NCBI GenBank assembly: GCA_045627365.1
Contig: JAZQNN010000026.1
Location: 1-46,360, forward strand
Source of the DNA: RGIG5612 sp045627365
Lineage (GTDB): Bacteria; Bacillota; Clostridia; Lachnospirales; Lachnospiraceae
Reading direction: 5' to 3'
DNA length: 46,360 nt
The translations under genes were made by a program, and so were the position numbers. How positions within the stretch are numbered: the stretch's first letter is position 1; every line of letters begins with the position of its first letter. Shown one piece after another: positions 34,663-43,487 of the stretch. The notes under the pieces were generated by a model, which had not been told where the DNA came from, made no database searches, and saw nothing but the letters and a program-made list of their open reading frames with translations.

Positions 34663-34667
34663 TAATT

Positions 34668-35699
34668 GTGGCAGAAAAAAATATGATAACAGTTGCCCTT
34701 GATGCGATGGGCGGAGATTTTGCTCCTAAGGAACAGGTTGCGGGAGCAGTTCAGGCAGTCAATGAAAATGCCAATATTAAAGTTGTGCTTTTCGGCGATG
34801 AAGCCAGGATCAATCAGGAGCTGGAAGGGCAGACATATAACAAAGAACAGATCGAAGTAGTTCACGCAGCGACCGTGATTGAAAATTGCGAGGCGCCTGT
34901 AAAAGCGATCAAGGCCAAGAAGGATTCTTCGATGGTCATGGGTCTTTATGCTGTCAGAAACGGCGAGGCTGATGCATTTGTCTCCTGCGGCAACACAGGA
35001 GCTCTTCTGGTCGGAGGCCAGGTGATCGTCGGCAAGGCGAAAGGGGTTGAAAGACCGGGACTTGCATTTATTGTACCGTCTCTTACAGGACCTGTGATGA
35101 TCATGGACTGCGGGGCCAATGTTGATGCGCGTCCAACGATGCTTGTCCAGTTTGCACGCATGGCGACAGTCTATATGCGCGAGATCATGGGCATAGCCTC
35201 AGCACGCGTCGGAATAGTCAGCAACGGTGAGGAAGAAGAAAAAGGCAATCAGCTTGTCAAGGATACGATCCCGCTTCTTAAGGAGTGCGAAGGGATCAAT
35301 TTCGTAGGCAGCGTGGAAAGCCGAGGTATTCCGAACGGAGCTGCGGACATAGTTGTGTGCGACGCATTTGTAGGCAATGTCATTCTGAAGATGTACGAGG
35401 GCGTTGCAGGCGCGCTTCTAAAGCAGATCAAGGGTACGCTGATGAGTAATTTAAAGACCAAGATCGGAGCGGCGCTCATCAAGAAAGACCTTAAGAAGAC
35501 GCTGAAGCAGTTCTCAATCGAAGAATACGGCGGAGCGGTCATGCTGGGACTTAAGGCACCTGTTGTTAAGCCTCACGGCAGTTCTGAGGCTGTAGAGATC
35601 AAAAATACGATCCTTCAGTGCGAGGCACTGACCAAGGCTGACGTCGCATCAAAGATAGAAAAAGAGATATACGTGGAAGAGACAACTTCACAAGAGTAA
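34668..35699 (+). CDS. plsX: Phosphate acyltransferase
   Basis: 343 residues. PlsX turns acyl-ACP into acyl phosphate for phosphatidic acid synthesis with PlsY. The N-terminal VALDAMGGDFAPKEQV, SCGNTGALLVGG, MDCGANVDARP and FVGNVILKMYEG segments are typical. The start is GTG at 34668, with AGGGGG just upstream inside an inverted repeat. acpP follows after 11 bases and rnc after it, the classic Firmicutes order. Confidence 0.97.
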   Translation: MAEKNMITVALDAMGGDFAPKEQVAGAVQAVNENANIKVVLFGDEARINQELEGQTYNKEQIEVVHAATVIENCEAPVKAIKAKKDSSMVMGLYAVRNGEADAFVSCGNTGALLVGGQVIVGKAKGVERPGLAFIVPSLTGPVMIMDCGANVDARPTMLVQFARMATVYMREIMGIASARVGIVSNGEEEEKGNQLVKDTIPLLKECEGINFVGSVESRGIPNGAADIVVCDAFVGNVILKMYEGVAGALLKQIKGTLMSNLKTKIGAALIKKDLKKTLKQFSIEEYGGAVMLGLKAPVVKPHGSSEAVEIKNTILQCEALTKADVASKIEKEIYVEETTSQE

Positions 35700-35710
35700 A
35701 GGAGTTTTAT

Positions 35711-35944
35711 ATGGAATTTGAGAAGTTACGTGAGATTATTGCAAATGAACTGAATATCGATCCGGCTAAGATCACCCCTGAGACAAAATTCATCGATGAT
35801 CTTGGTGCGGACTCACTGGATGTTTTCCAGATCATCCTCGCGATCGAGGAACAGTTTGAGGTCACCATCGACGACACTCAGGCTGAACATATTGTGACTG
35901 TCGGTGATGCAGTAGAGGAGATCAAGAAATCGATTAACGGTTAA
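35711..35944 (+). CDS. acpP: Acyl carrier protein
   Basis: 77 residues. It carries growing fatty acids on a phosphopantetheine arm attached to S35 in LGADSLD. Acidic, helical and of standard length. AAAGGAG precedes the ATG, and rnc starts five bases after the stop. CoaD, encoded in the same window, is in the pathway that makes the prosthetic group. Confidence 0.98.
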   Translation: MEFEKLREIIANELNIDPAKITPETKFIDDLGADSLDVFQIILAIEEQFEVTIDDTQAEHIVTVGDAVEEIKKSING

Positions 35945-35948
35945 TGTA

Positions 35949-36638
35949 ATGAGCAGGGATTTATCAGAATTAGAAGAGAAGATTGGCTATAAATTTAAGG
36001 ACAGAAAACTTCTGATTAATGCACTGACCCATTCATCATTCATCAACGAGAGCAAAGAAACGGATATCTCGGACAACGAGCGCCTTGAGTTTTTCGGAGA
36101 TGCCATAATCGAGTTTTTTATCAGCGAGTTTATTTTCAACAAACACAAAGATTTTCCGGAAGGCGATATGACCAAGATGCGTGCATCTATGGTCTGCGAG
36201 CCTTCTTTGGCAGCATGCGCCAGATATATTGATCTGGGCGATTATATTATCATGGGCAGGGGCGAGGAAATGTCCGGCGGACGCAGCAGAGATTCGATCA
36301 TTTCCGATGCTTTTGAGGCCCTTGTTGCCGCGATCTATCTGGATTCCGGTTGGAGCAGTGTTGCCGATTTTATCGGGGAGCACTTAGAGAAGAGCCTTGA
36401 GAATGAAGAGCTTTTCTTTGATGCCAAAACAAGGCTTCAGGAGATAGTTCAGAAGACAGAAGGCAATGTGCTCAGGTATGAAATGGTCGGCGAAGAAGGT
36501 CCGGCACATAACAGGACTTTTGAAGCTGTTGCGCTCCTGAATGACGAGGAGATCGGGCACGGACAGGGCCATTCCAAGAAAGAGGCTCAGCAGAAAGCTG
36601 CAATGAGTGCGATAAAAATGCTCAGGGGGAAGAATTGA
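35949..36638 (+). CDS. rnc: Ribonuclease III
   Basis: 229 residues. It cuts double-stranded RNA in rRNA and mRNA processing. The catalytic signature ERLEFFGDA has E47 and D51, and the second pair is D120 and E123 in SDAFEALVAAIY. The C-terminal double-stranded RNA-binding domain begins near residue 155 and ends in KKEAQQKAAMSAI. There is no strong ribosome-binding site, so it is probably coupled to acpP. The subtilase start overlaps its last four bases. Confidence 0.97.
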   Translation: MSRDLSELEEKIGYKFKDRKLLINALTHSSFINESKETDISDNERLEFFGDAIIEFFISEFIFNKHKDFPEGDMTKMRASMVCEPSLAACARYIDLGDYIIMGRGEEMSGGRSRDSIISDAFEALVAAIYLDSGWSSVADFIGEHLEKSLENEELFFDAKTRLQEIVQKTEGNVLRYEMVGEEGPAHNRTFEAVALLNDEEIGHGQGHSKKEAQQKAAMSAIKMLRGKN

Positions 36639-37807
36639 GGCACCTTCTGAAGAAAATAACACGCCTTGCCATTTCCGGCCTGATGTGTATAGCCATCCTG
36701 GCCGGCGGCAATGTGAGGCAGGTTTGGGCTTCCACAGACGATCCTTATTGGGACGATGTCTGGTACCTGGACGAGATGGATATCGAGTCCGTGTGGGAAC
36801 TGGTGAAGTCCGTACCGCATGAAAAAGTAAAACTGGCGGTGCTTGATTCGGGGATCCAGCCGGATCATCCTGAACTGGCGAATGTTGTCGACATGTCGAT
36901 CTCTGTCGATGTGACAAAGGACGGCTACCCTCAGCTGACGCACGACTGCGTCCCCAAAGGACACGGAACGGGCGTTGCGGGAGTGATCGCGGCAGAGGCA
37001 GGCAACGGCATCGGAATAGCAGGTGTGGCGAGCTTAGGCGACAACAGCCTGGTGGACGTATTTGCCGTGAAAGCGGTATATGATTCGGACCCGGAAGGCA
37101 ATTATCCGAATGAAATTGCCAGAGGCATTGACTGGGCGATCGATAACGGAGCGCAGATAATCAATGTCTCCATGGCCTCGTGGGATAGCTCGGATTACCT
37201 GGATCAGGCGATCCAAAGGGCGTATGAGAGCAATGTTGTGATCGTCGCGTGTTCCGGAAACTGGTGCTACAACACCATGAAATATCCTGCAGGATATCCG
37301 ACGGTCATTCAGGTCGGAGCCGTGGACAAGTATAAGAATTACTGGGAAGGCTCCAATTACAATAACGAGTTGGATATTGCCGCCTTTGGTAAGGATATAC
37401 TCGTGCTCAACCCGAGAAGCGGCTATCTTGATGACTGGGGCAGCAGCTTCGCATCGGGCGTTGTATCAAGCGTCATAGCAATGATGCTTTCAATAAATCC
37501 GAACCTTACGTGCGACGAGATCTATTCCATAATCACGAAGACGGCGGAGGACATCGACGAGGCCGGATGGGACCGCTATACCGGATATGGGCTGATCGAC
37601 GCCAAAAGGTGCGTTGCGTGGGCGATAGCCAAAAAGTACTCGCCGGTAAGGGAAGACGAGAGCTTCTTCGGAAGCCGCCTGTGGCCGCTCCTTCCTGAAA
37701 GAAAGAACGCACGTATGATGCCGGCTTACAAGGTACCGGATTATGACGGAGACGGCTTTATCACGGGATATGATTTTATGGCTATGCTCGTTGAGACAGT
37801 GGCATAG
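36635..37807 (+). CDS. Secreted S8 (subtilisin-like) serine protease with a C-terminal EF-hand
   Basis: 390 residues, with a TTG start at 36635 preceded by AGGGGGA. Residues 1-32 are a signal peptide (ITRLAISGLMCIAILAGG). The catalytic triad is D71 (LAVLDSGI), H110 (HGTGVAG) and S271 (GSSFASG), and the oxyanion Asn is N209 (SGN). The usual Pro after the serine motif is Gly here. There is no clear long propeptide. The last residues, DYDGDGFITGYD, fit an EF-hand or half a dockerin, with D369, D371, D373 and D380 as calcium ligands. It is unusual to find a protease between rnc and smc. Substrate unknown; exported action is inferred from the signal peptide. Confidence 0.9.
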   Translation: MRHLLKKITRLAISGLMCIAILAGGNVRQVWASTDDPYWDDVWYLDEMDIESVWELVKSVPHEKVKLAVLDSGIQPDHPELANVVDMSISVDVTKDGYPQLTHDCVPKGHGTGVAGVIAAEAGNGIGIAGVASLGDNSLVDVFAVKAVYDSDPEGNYPNEIARGIDWAIDNGAQIINVSMASWDSSDYLDQAIQRAYESNVVIVACSGNWCYNTMKYPAGYPTVIQVGAVDKYKNYWEGSNYNNELDIAAFGKDILVLNPRSGYLDDWGSSFASGVVSSVIAMMLSINPNLTCDEIYSIITKTAEDIDEAGWDRYTGYGLIDAKRCVAWAIAKKYSPVREDESFFGSRLWPLLPERKNARMMPAYKVPDYDGDGFITGYDFMAMLVETVA

Positions 37808-37850
37808 CGACTTAAGAAAGAAAAAACATACATACTCGAAAGGGAAGAAT

Positions 37851-40800
37851 ATGTATCTCAAAAATATAGAAATCCAAGGCTTCAAGTCATTCGCGAAGAA
37901 GATCAACTTCGAGTTTCCCAACGGAATAACAGGAATAGTAGGCCCTAACGGCTCCGGCAAAAGTAACGTCGCCGACGCGGTAAGGTGGGTTCTGGGCGAA
38001 CAGCGTATAAAACAGCTCAGAGGCAGCCGCATGGAGGACGTCATTTTTGCGGGAACAGAGAACAGGAAGCCATTAAGCTACGCTTCCGTATCGCTTACTC
38101 TCGACAATTCCGATCACAAGCTGAAGCTGGATTATGACGAAGTTACGGTATCCAGAAAGGTATACCGTTCCGGCGAAAGCGAGTATCTTCTGAATGGATC
38201 GCCTTGCAGACTGAAGGATATCAATGAGCTTTTCTACGATACAGGTATCGGCAAGGAAGGTTATTCGATCATCGGCCAGGGCCAGATCGACAAGATCCTC
38301 CAGGGCAAGCCTGAAGAGCGCCGCGAGCTTTTTGACGAGGCGGCAGGTATCGTAAAGTACAAAAAGAGGAAGACCATTGCCCTTAGAAAGCTTGAAAACG
38401 AGCGTCTTAATCTTTCAAGAGTAACGGATATACTGAACGAACTTGAGCACCGCGTAGGACCGCTTAAACGCCAGTCTGAGGCAGCGGATAAATTCATCAA
38501 GCTCAAGGAAGAGCTGAAGATCTACGATCTTAATCTGTTTCTCATCGAAAACGGCGATCTGAAAGACAAAATTAAAGAGCTCGAAGAAAGAGAGAAGATA
38601 ACAGCCGACGAACTTGCCGAGTCAAGGATCGTTTATGAACAGGCCAAGGAGGAGTACGAAAAGCTCTCCGAGGATATCACCGAGCTGGACGGTTTCATCA
38701 GTGACCTGAAGAACCAGATCGCGCAGTGTGATATCGTAAAAGAGAATCTCAACGGACAGATCAACGTTATCAACGAACAAATCAATTCCGCAAACGAGGC
38801 GGAAAGTCATTTTGCGGACAGGGTCAATTCGCTGACTGAGGCCATCTTTAGCGCAAAAGCGGCAAGAGAAGAGACAGAGTCCAAGAAGGAAGAAAACAAG
38901 ACCGCCCTTGAAGATGCGCTGAAGGCCGTAACAGAGGGTGAGGAGGCGCTTGGCCAGATCCGGCAGAAGAGCCGCGAAGCCTCAGAAAAGAGCGAATCAC
39001 TGAAAGAGAAGGTCATTGCTCTTATCAATGCCAAAGGCGAGATCTCAGGCCGAATGGAAAGACTCGGCGCCCTTATGGAGCAGATGGAGGCCCGTAAGGC
39101 AGAGTTGGCCGGAAGTATAGAGAAATTTGCAGGAGATAAAAAAGCTCAGGAGGCCAAGGTAGCATTACTTACCGAGGAGTATGAAGCAGCCAAGGGTGAG
39201 GCGGATAATTTTGCAAAGGACGTTGCTGACGCGGAGCGCTCCCTTAAGGAGGCAACCGATGAGGAAGCCGGCCTTAACAAAGAGATCCTCTCCGGAAAAG
39301 AGCAGCTGATAAAATATGCAGCCCAGCTTGAGAATATCCGCAATATAACCGAGCGTTACGAAGGCTACGGCAGCAGCATCAAGGAAGTAATGAAGCTGAA
39401 GGAGTCCGACAAGGGTATCGTAGGCGTAGTTGCTGATATCATAAAGACAGACAAGAAGTACGAGACCGCGGTCGAGACAGCCTTAGGCGGCAATATTCAG
39501 AACATCATCACAGACACTGAAGGCACGGCCAAGGACGCGATCGAGTACCTTAAGAAGAATAAACTCGGACGTGCGACGTTCCTGCCTCTTAAGGCAGTTA
39601 CCGGAAGGGGAGAGTTCACCAATTCCGATGTTTTGAGCGAAAAAGGCGTTATCGGAACAGCAAGTTCACTGGTCAATGCAGAAGAGAAATACAAGGGCGT
39701 TGTCAACTACCTTCTGGGCAAGATCATTTGCTGCGACAACATCAATAACGCTCTTGCCGTTGCGAGAAAATACAACTATTCACTGATCATCGTTACCCTT
39801 GAGGGCGAGCTTCTTAACAGAGGCGGTGCGATGTCAGGCGGAGCGTTCAAGAACAAGTCCAATCTGCTTGGAAGACGTCGCGAGATAGATGACCTTGAAG
39901 CGGCGATAAAGTCACTTAAGTCCAAGAATGATTCCGCAGCAAGAAAGCTTGAAGTCATCGCCAAGGAGAAAGAGGCTCTCACCAAGGAGCTTACCGAGCT
40001 GCGCACACAGCAGCAGGAAAACAGGATCCTCCTTAATACGCTCACGCTTAACCTTGAGCAGGCCAAAGCCAGGAAAGATGAGCTGACGGCAAGCTATGAG
40101 AATGTAGACAGTGAAAGCCGCAAAATAGAGCTTCAGACAGGCGAAGTGACGGACGAGAATGCGTCGCTTGCAGGTGAGCTTGAGACCAACGCCAGAGAAA
40201 GTGATGATCTTAAGGCTGAGATTCTTGAGCTTTCAGCCGCACTGGAAGAGTACAAGAAACTGGAGGCTGAGAAGCTTGAAAATGTTCAGCTGCTCAGGGA
40301 CGATCACACCAGACTGACAGAGCAGAAGGTATTTTTAGAGGAGCGCATTGCATCGCTGTCCCAGGAATTGAACGGGTTCGAGAAAGAACTTGAAGACCTT
40401 AAGAATTCGGGTACCGATACAGCCAAGCTCGTAGAAAGCCGGAAAGAAGAAATCGCCGATATCGAAAGAGCGATCGCGGAAGCCGACAAGAAGCGTATTG
40501 ATCTGGCAGCAGAGCTTTCAACCCTTGAGAATAAAAAGGACGAGCAGACAGGCTCACACAGGGATTTCATTACCAAACGCGAGGACTACGCTGAGCATGT
40601 TTCTAACCTTGACAAGGAGCTGTTCAGGCTTACCCAGGCAAGGGAGAAACTTGAAGAGCGTTTTGAGTCCAAATCCTCATATATCTGGGATGAGTACGAA
40701 CTGACTTACAACAGTGCTCTGGCGTTCAGAGACGAAAGCCTTGACAGCGCAAAGGACATGAGCCAGCACATCGGCGAGCTTAAAAACGCGATCAGGTCGC

Positions 40801-41156
40801 TCGGCAGCATCAATGTTGCGGCGATCGATGAATATAAGGAAGTCAAGGAAAGATACGAGTTCCTTCAGACTCAGCATACAGACCTTTTGAAGGCTGAAGA
40901 GGATCTTCTGAAGATCATCAAGGACCTTGATAAGGAGATGCGCAGGCAGTTCAATTCCGAATTCAAGAAGATCCAGGCCGAATTCGGCAAAGTATTCAAG
41001 GAGATGTTCGGCGGCGGAACCGGAACTATAGAGCTTGAAGAGGATGTTGACGTGCTTGATGCAGGCATTACGATCATCGCTCAGCCACCCGGAAAGAACC
41101 TCCAGAATATCATGCCGCTTTCAGGCGGAGAGAAGGCTCATACGGCGACCGCCTAG
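37851..41156 (+). CDS. smc: Chromosome segregation protein Smc, truncated by an in-frame TAG
   Basis: 1101 residues from the ATG at 37851 to a TAG at 41154-41156; intact bacterial Smc is about 1190. Smc is the ATPase of bacterial condensin, working with ScpA and ScpB. The N-terminal head has IVGPNGSGKSNV (Walker A), followed by coiled coil, a hinge around residues 515-660 with AVTGRG-type sequence, and more coiled coil. The signature motif is LSGGEKAHTATA, where the family has SGGEKALTAIALL; the next codon is TAG where Leu is expected. The Walker B region (LDEIEAALDD) lies after the stop. The product would lack Walker B and the D loop, so ATP hydrolysis would be lost. A sequencing error is possible. 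Confidence 0.93.
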   Translation: MYLKNIEIQGFKSFAKKINFEFPNGITGIVGPNGSGKSNVADAVRWVLGEQRIKQLRGSRMEDVIFAGTENRKPLSYASVSLTLDNSDHKLKLDYDEVTVSRKVYRSGESEYLLNGSPCRLKDINELFYDTGIGKEGYSIIGQGQIDKILQGKPEERRELFDEAAGIVKYKKRKTIALRKLENERLNLSRVTDILNELEHRVGPLKRQSEAADKFIKLKEELKIYDLNLFLIENGDLKDKIKELEEREKITADELAESRIVYEQAKEEYEKLSEDITELDGFISDLKNQIAQCDIVKENLNGQINVINEQINSANEAESHFADRVNSLTEAIFSAKAAREETESKKEENKTALEDALKAVTEGEEALGQIRQKSREASEKSESLKEKVIALINAKGEISGRMERLGALMEQMEARKAELAGSIEKFAGDKKAQEAKVALLTEEYEAAKGEADNFAKDVADAERSLKEATDEEAGLNKEILSGKEQLIKYAAQLENIRNITERYEGYGSSIKEVMKLKESDKGIVGVVADIIKTDKKYETAVETALGGNIQNIITDTEGTAKDAIEYLKKNKLGRATFLPLKAVTGRGEFTNSDVLSEKGVIGTASSLVNAEEKYKGVVNYLLGKIICCDNINNALAVARKYNYSLIIVTLEGELLNRGGAMSGGAFKNKSNLLGRRREIDDLEAAIKSLKSKNDSAARKLEVIAKEKEALTKELTELRTQQQENRILLNTLTLNLEQAKARKDELTASYENVDSESRKIELQTGEVTDENASLAGELETNARESDDLKAEILELSAALEEYKKLEAEKLENVQLLRDDHTRLTEQKVFLEERIASLSQELNGFEKELEDLKNSGTDTAKLVESRKEEIADIERAIAEADKKRIDLAAELSTLENKKDEQTGSHRDFITKREDYAEHVSNLDKELFRLTQAREKLEERFESKSSYIWDEYELTYNSALAFRDESLDSAKDMSQHIGELKNAIRSLGSINVAAIDEYKEVKERYEFLQTQHTDLLKAEEDLLKIIKDLDKEMRRQFNSEFKKIQAEFGKVFKEMFGGGTGTIELEEDVDVLDAGITIIAQPPGKNLQNIMPLSGGEKAHTATA

Positions 41157-41465
41157 CTTCTCGCGATCCAGAACCTGAAGCCTTCGCCGTTCTGTATACT
41201 GGACGAGATTGAGGCTGCGCTTGACGATGCAAATATCAGCAGATTTGCCGGATATCTGCACAGACTTACAAGAGACACGCAGTTCATCGTCATAACCCAC
41301 AGAAAAGGCACGATGGAGGCAGCCAACAGGCTTTACGGCATTACGATGCAGGAGAAGGGCGTATCGACGCTTATTTCCGTAAATCTGGCCGATGTAGAGG
41401 AAGGCTCGGGCGAGCTTCCGGGTCAGATCCAGTGGAGAGTGCCGCCAAGCGCGTCAGAGGAATAG
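41157..41465 (+). pseudogene. smc: 3' part of smc after the in-frame stop
   Basis: 102 codons in the same frame as smc, ending in a TAG at 41463. They encode LLAIQNLKPSPFC, the Walker B and D loop LDEIEAALDDAN, and the His-containing VITHRKGTMEAA, exactly the expected end of the Smc head. No further stop or frameshift exists, so only one codon separates it from the rest. No start codon with a ribosome-binding site is evident at its beginning. In many Firmicutes ftsY follows smc; here rnhB does. Confidence 0.85.
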
Positions 41466-41480
41466 TAAGCAGAGGTTAAA

Positions 41481-42146
41481 ATGACCAAAAAAGAAGAAGC
41501 CGAACTTAAAAGGGCAGCCAGGCTCCGGGCAGAGAGGGAGCGAATCGATACAATGAAAGAGTATGAGCGCAGACATTCCATCTGCGCTTATATTTGCGGA
41601 GTGGATGAGGCAGGCAGGGGACCGTTTGCAGGACCTGTTGTGGCCGGCGCTGTAATACTTGATCTGGAAGATCCTGAGCGCGAGATCCTTTACCTCAACG
41701 ATTCCAAGAAGCTTTCCGAGAAAAAGCGCGAAGAGCTGTATGAGGAGATCATGGCCAAGGCCGTAAGCGTCGGAGTGGGTATTGTAGACAGCCAGACCAT
41801 CGACCGGATCAATATCCTTCAGGCGACTTACGAGGCGATGCGTCAGGCGATCGCGGCACTTGATCCGCAGCCGGATTTCATTCTTGCAGATGCGGTGACA
41901 ATCCCGGGGATAACCATTCCTCAGGAAGGCATTATCAAGGGCGATGCCAAGAGCATTTCCATTGCGGCCGGCAGCATCATTGCCAAGGTCACCAGGGACA
42001 GAATGATGTATGAATATGACAAGCTGTATCCGGAGTATGGATTTGCCTCACACAAGGGCTACGGCACAGCGGCGCATATCGAAGCGATCAGAAAATACGG
42101 ACCGCTCGACATCCACAGGCGTTCGTTTATTCACAATTATCTATGA
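41481..42146 (+). CDS. rnhB: Ribonuclease HII
   Basis: 221 residues. It removes ribonucleotides from DNA and RNA primers. The N-terminal CGVDEAGRGPFAGPVVAGA has catalytic D42 and E43, further acidic residues lie in ILADAV and RDRMM, and GFASHKGYGTAAH is conserved. The first 30 residues are a basic extension beyond the core fold. AGAGG precedes the ATG, and the stop overlaps yraN by four bases. Confidence 0.96.
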   Translation: MTKKEEAELKRAARLRAERERIDTMKEYERRHSICAYICGVDEAGRGPFAGPVVAGAVILDLEDPEREILYLNDSKKLSEKKREELYEEIMAKAVSVGVGIVDSQTIDRINILQATYEAMRQAIAALDPQPDFILADAVTIPGITIPQEGIIKGDAKSISIAAGSIIAKVTRDRMMYEYDKLYPEYGFASHKGYGTAAHIEAIRKYGPLDIHRRSFIHNYL

Positions 42147-42529
42147 GCGGGACGGAAGATTTCAACAAGAGAGAACTCGGAACCGAATATGAGGCTCTTG
42201 CAAGGCGCACCCTGAGAGAAGCGGGACTTGAGATAATCGAGAGCAATTTCCGCTGCAGGATAGGCGAGATAGATATAGTTGCTGCCGAGGAAACGGAAGA
42301 ATTCGGCCGGAAAGTCAGGTACCTGGTTTTCGTCGAGGTCAAATACAGAAGCAGCAGGAAGCAAGGCGGCGCGGCGTATGCCATTTCCGCGTCCAAACAG
42401 CAGACGATCAGGAAGGTCGCGTCGTACTATCTCATGAAAAATAACATCCCATCCGATACGCTGATCAGATTCGACGCAGTGCTGATAGATGGAGAAGAAG
42501 TAACACATATAAGAAAGGCTTGGCAGTAA
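42143..42529 (+). CDS. yraN: UPF0102 (YraN) family endonuclease-like protein
   Basis: 128 residues. YraN has a PD-(D/E)XK nuclease fold with E42, D44 (GEIDIVA) and E65-x-K67 (FVEVKYR). It is often near rnhB and is thought to act on DNA or RNA, but its role is not settled. It starts in the rnhB stop (ATGA overlap), and its stop overlaps the pgeF ATG by one base. Confidence 0.95.
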   Translation: MSGTEDFNKRELGTEYEALARRTLREAGLEIIESNFRCRIGEIDIVAAEETEEFGRKVRYLVFVEVKYRSSRKQGGAAYAISASKQQTIRKVASYYLMKNNIPSDTLIRFDAVLIDGEEVTHIRKAWQ

Positions 42530-43401
42530 TGAAAGGCTTGAAATACACACCGAATAAGACAGGCGAGACGATGATCAGACGCTCGGGAGACGTTGAATTT
42601 ATCACGTTTCCGGCATTTGAAGGACGTCCGGAACTTGTGCAGGCTTTCTCTACAAGGATCGGCGGCGTGAGCGAGGGCATGTTCTCATCCATGAACCTCG
42701 GCCGCATGCAAATGGATGACCCGGAGAAGGTCAGGGAGAATTTCAGACGTTTTTGCGGCGCGATAGGCATAAGCGCTGATAATATCGTGATGAGCGAACA
42801 GCAGCACACCACGAATATCAGGATCGCAACGGCTGCGGACCGCGGCAAAGGGCTGTGGCGCGAGCGCGACTATGAAGCTATCGATGGGCTTATCACGAAT
42901 GAGAAGAACGTGGCTTTGTGCCTGTCATTTGCCGACTGCGTACCGGTGTATATGTATGATCCGGTGAACCATGCAATAGCCCTTGTCCATTCGGGCTGGA
43001 AAGGAACGGTAGGGCATATATCGGCAAAGGCGGCAGCGAAGATGTTCGAGCAATATGGCAGCAGGGCGGAGGACCTTATAGCGGTGATCGGACCGTCTAT
43101 CTGCAGGGATTGCTATGAGGTAAGCGAGGATCTGTACGAGGCCTTTTCTGAGACTTTCACGCCGGATGAAGTGGCGCAGATTTTCTCCGATGAGCTGGAT
43201 GAGAACGGAGTGAAAGTTCCGGGCAAATACCTGCTCGATCTGTGGCTGGCTGTCCGCATCACCCTGCGCGGAGCGGGCCTCAAAGAAGAGAACATACATA
43301 CAACTGATATCTGCACATGCTGCAACAGCGAGAACCTTTTTTCGCACCGAGCAAGCCACGGACAAAGGGGCAATCTTGCGGCCGTAATGATGCTTAGATA
43401 A
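42529..43401 (+). CDS. pgeF: Purine nucleoside phosphorylase/adenosine deaminase, YfiH (laccase-domain) family
   Basis: 290 residues from the ATG at 42529; an in-frame TTG at 42520 is less well placed. The family, once called polyphenol oxidase, has been shown to act on purine nucleosides and, in E. coli, to edit peptidoglycan precursors. Zinc-binding histidines and cysteines are in HSGWKGT, FADCVPV and DICTCC. It is coupled to yraN by a one-base overlap. Confidence 0.94.
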   Translation: MKGLKYTPNKTGETMIRRSGDVEFITFPAFEGRPELVQAFSTRIGGVSEGMFSSMNLGRMQMDDPEKVRENFRRFCGAIGISADNIVMSEQQHTTNIRIATAADRGKGLWRERDYEAIDGLITNEKNVALCLSFADCVPVYMYDPVNHAIALVHSGWKGTVGHISAKAAAKMFEQYGSRAEDLIAVIGPSICRDCYEVSEDLYEAFSETFTPDEVAQIFSDELDENGVKVPGKYLLDLWLAVRITLRGAGLKEENIHTTDICTCCNSENLFSHRASHGQRGNLAAVMMLR

Positions 43402-43412
43402 ATTTTTAACGC

Positions 43413-43442
43413 TTGAATCTTTATTTCACCCGGGGGTATACT
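43413..43442 (+). promoter_or_regulatory. Sigma-A promoter of the transketolase genes
   Basis: TTGAAT (43413-43418), an 18-base spacer and TATACT (43437-43442) preceded by GGGGG. TTCACCC (43425-43431) and GGGTGAA (43457-43463) form an inverted repeat around the -10 box. Confidence 0.5.
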
Positions 43443-43487
43443 TTAAGTACACTTCAGGGTGAATTTTTATTGCGACAAGGAGAAAAA

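Noticed and set aside
36384..36917. A 177-codon minus-strand frame over rnc and the subtilase start
   Set aside because: It is proline- and arginine-rich, lacks a start signal and is opposite two solid genes.
41154..41156. Recoding of TAG (suppression or an extra amino acid) in smc
   Set aside because: TAG ends at least three other normal genes in the window, and the neighbouring Leu-to-His and Ile-to-Thr changes point to damage or error, not to a coded event.
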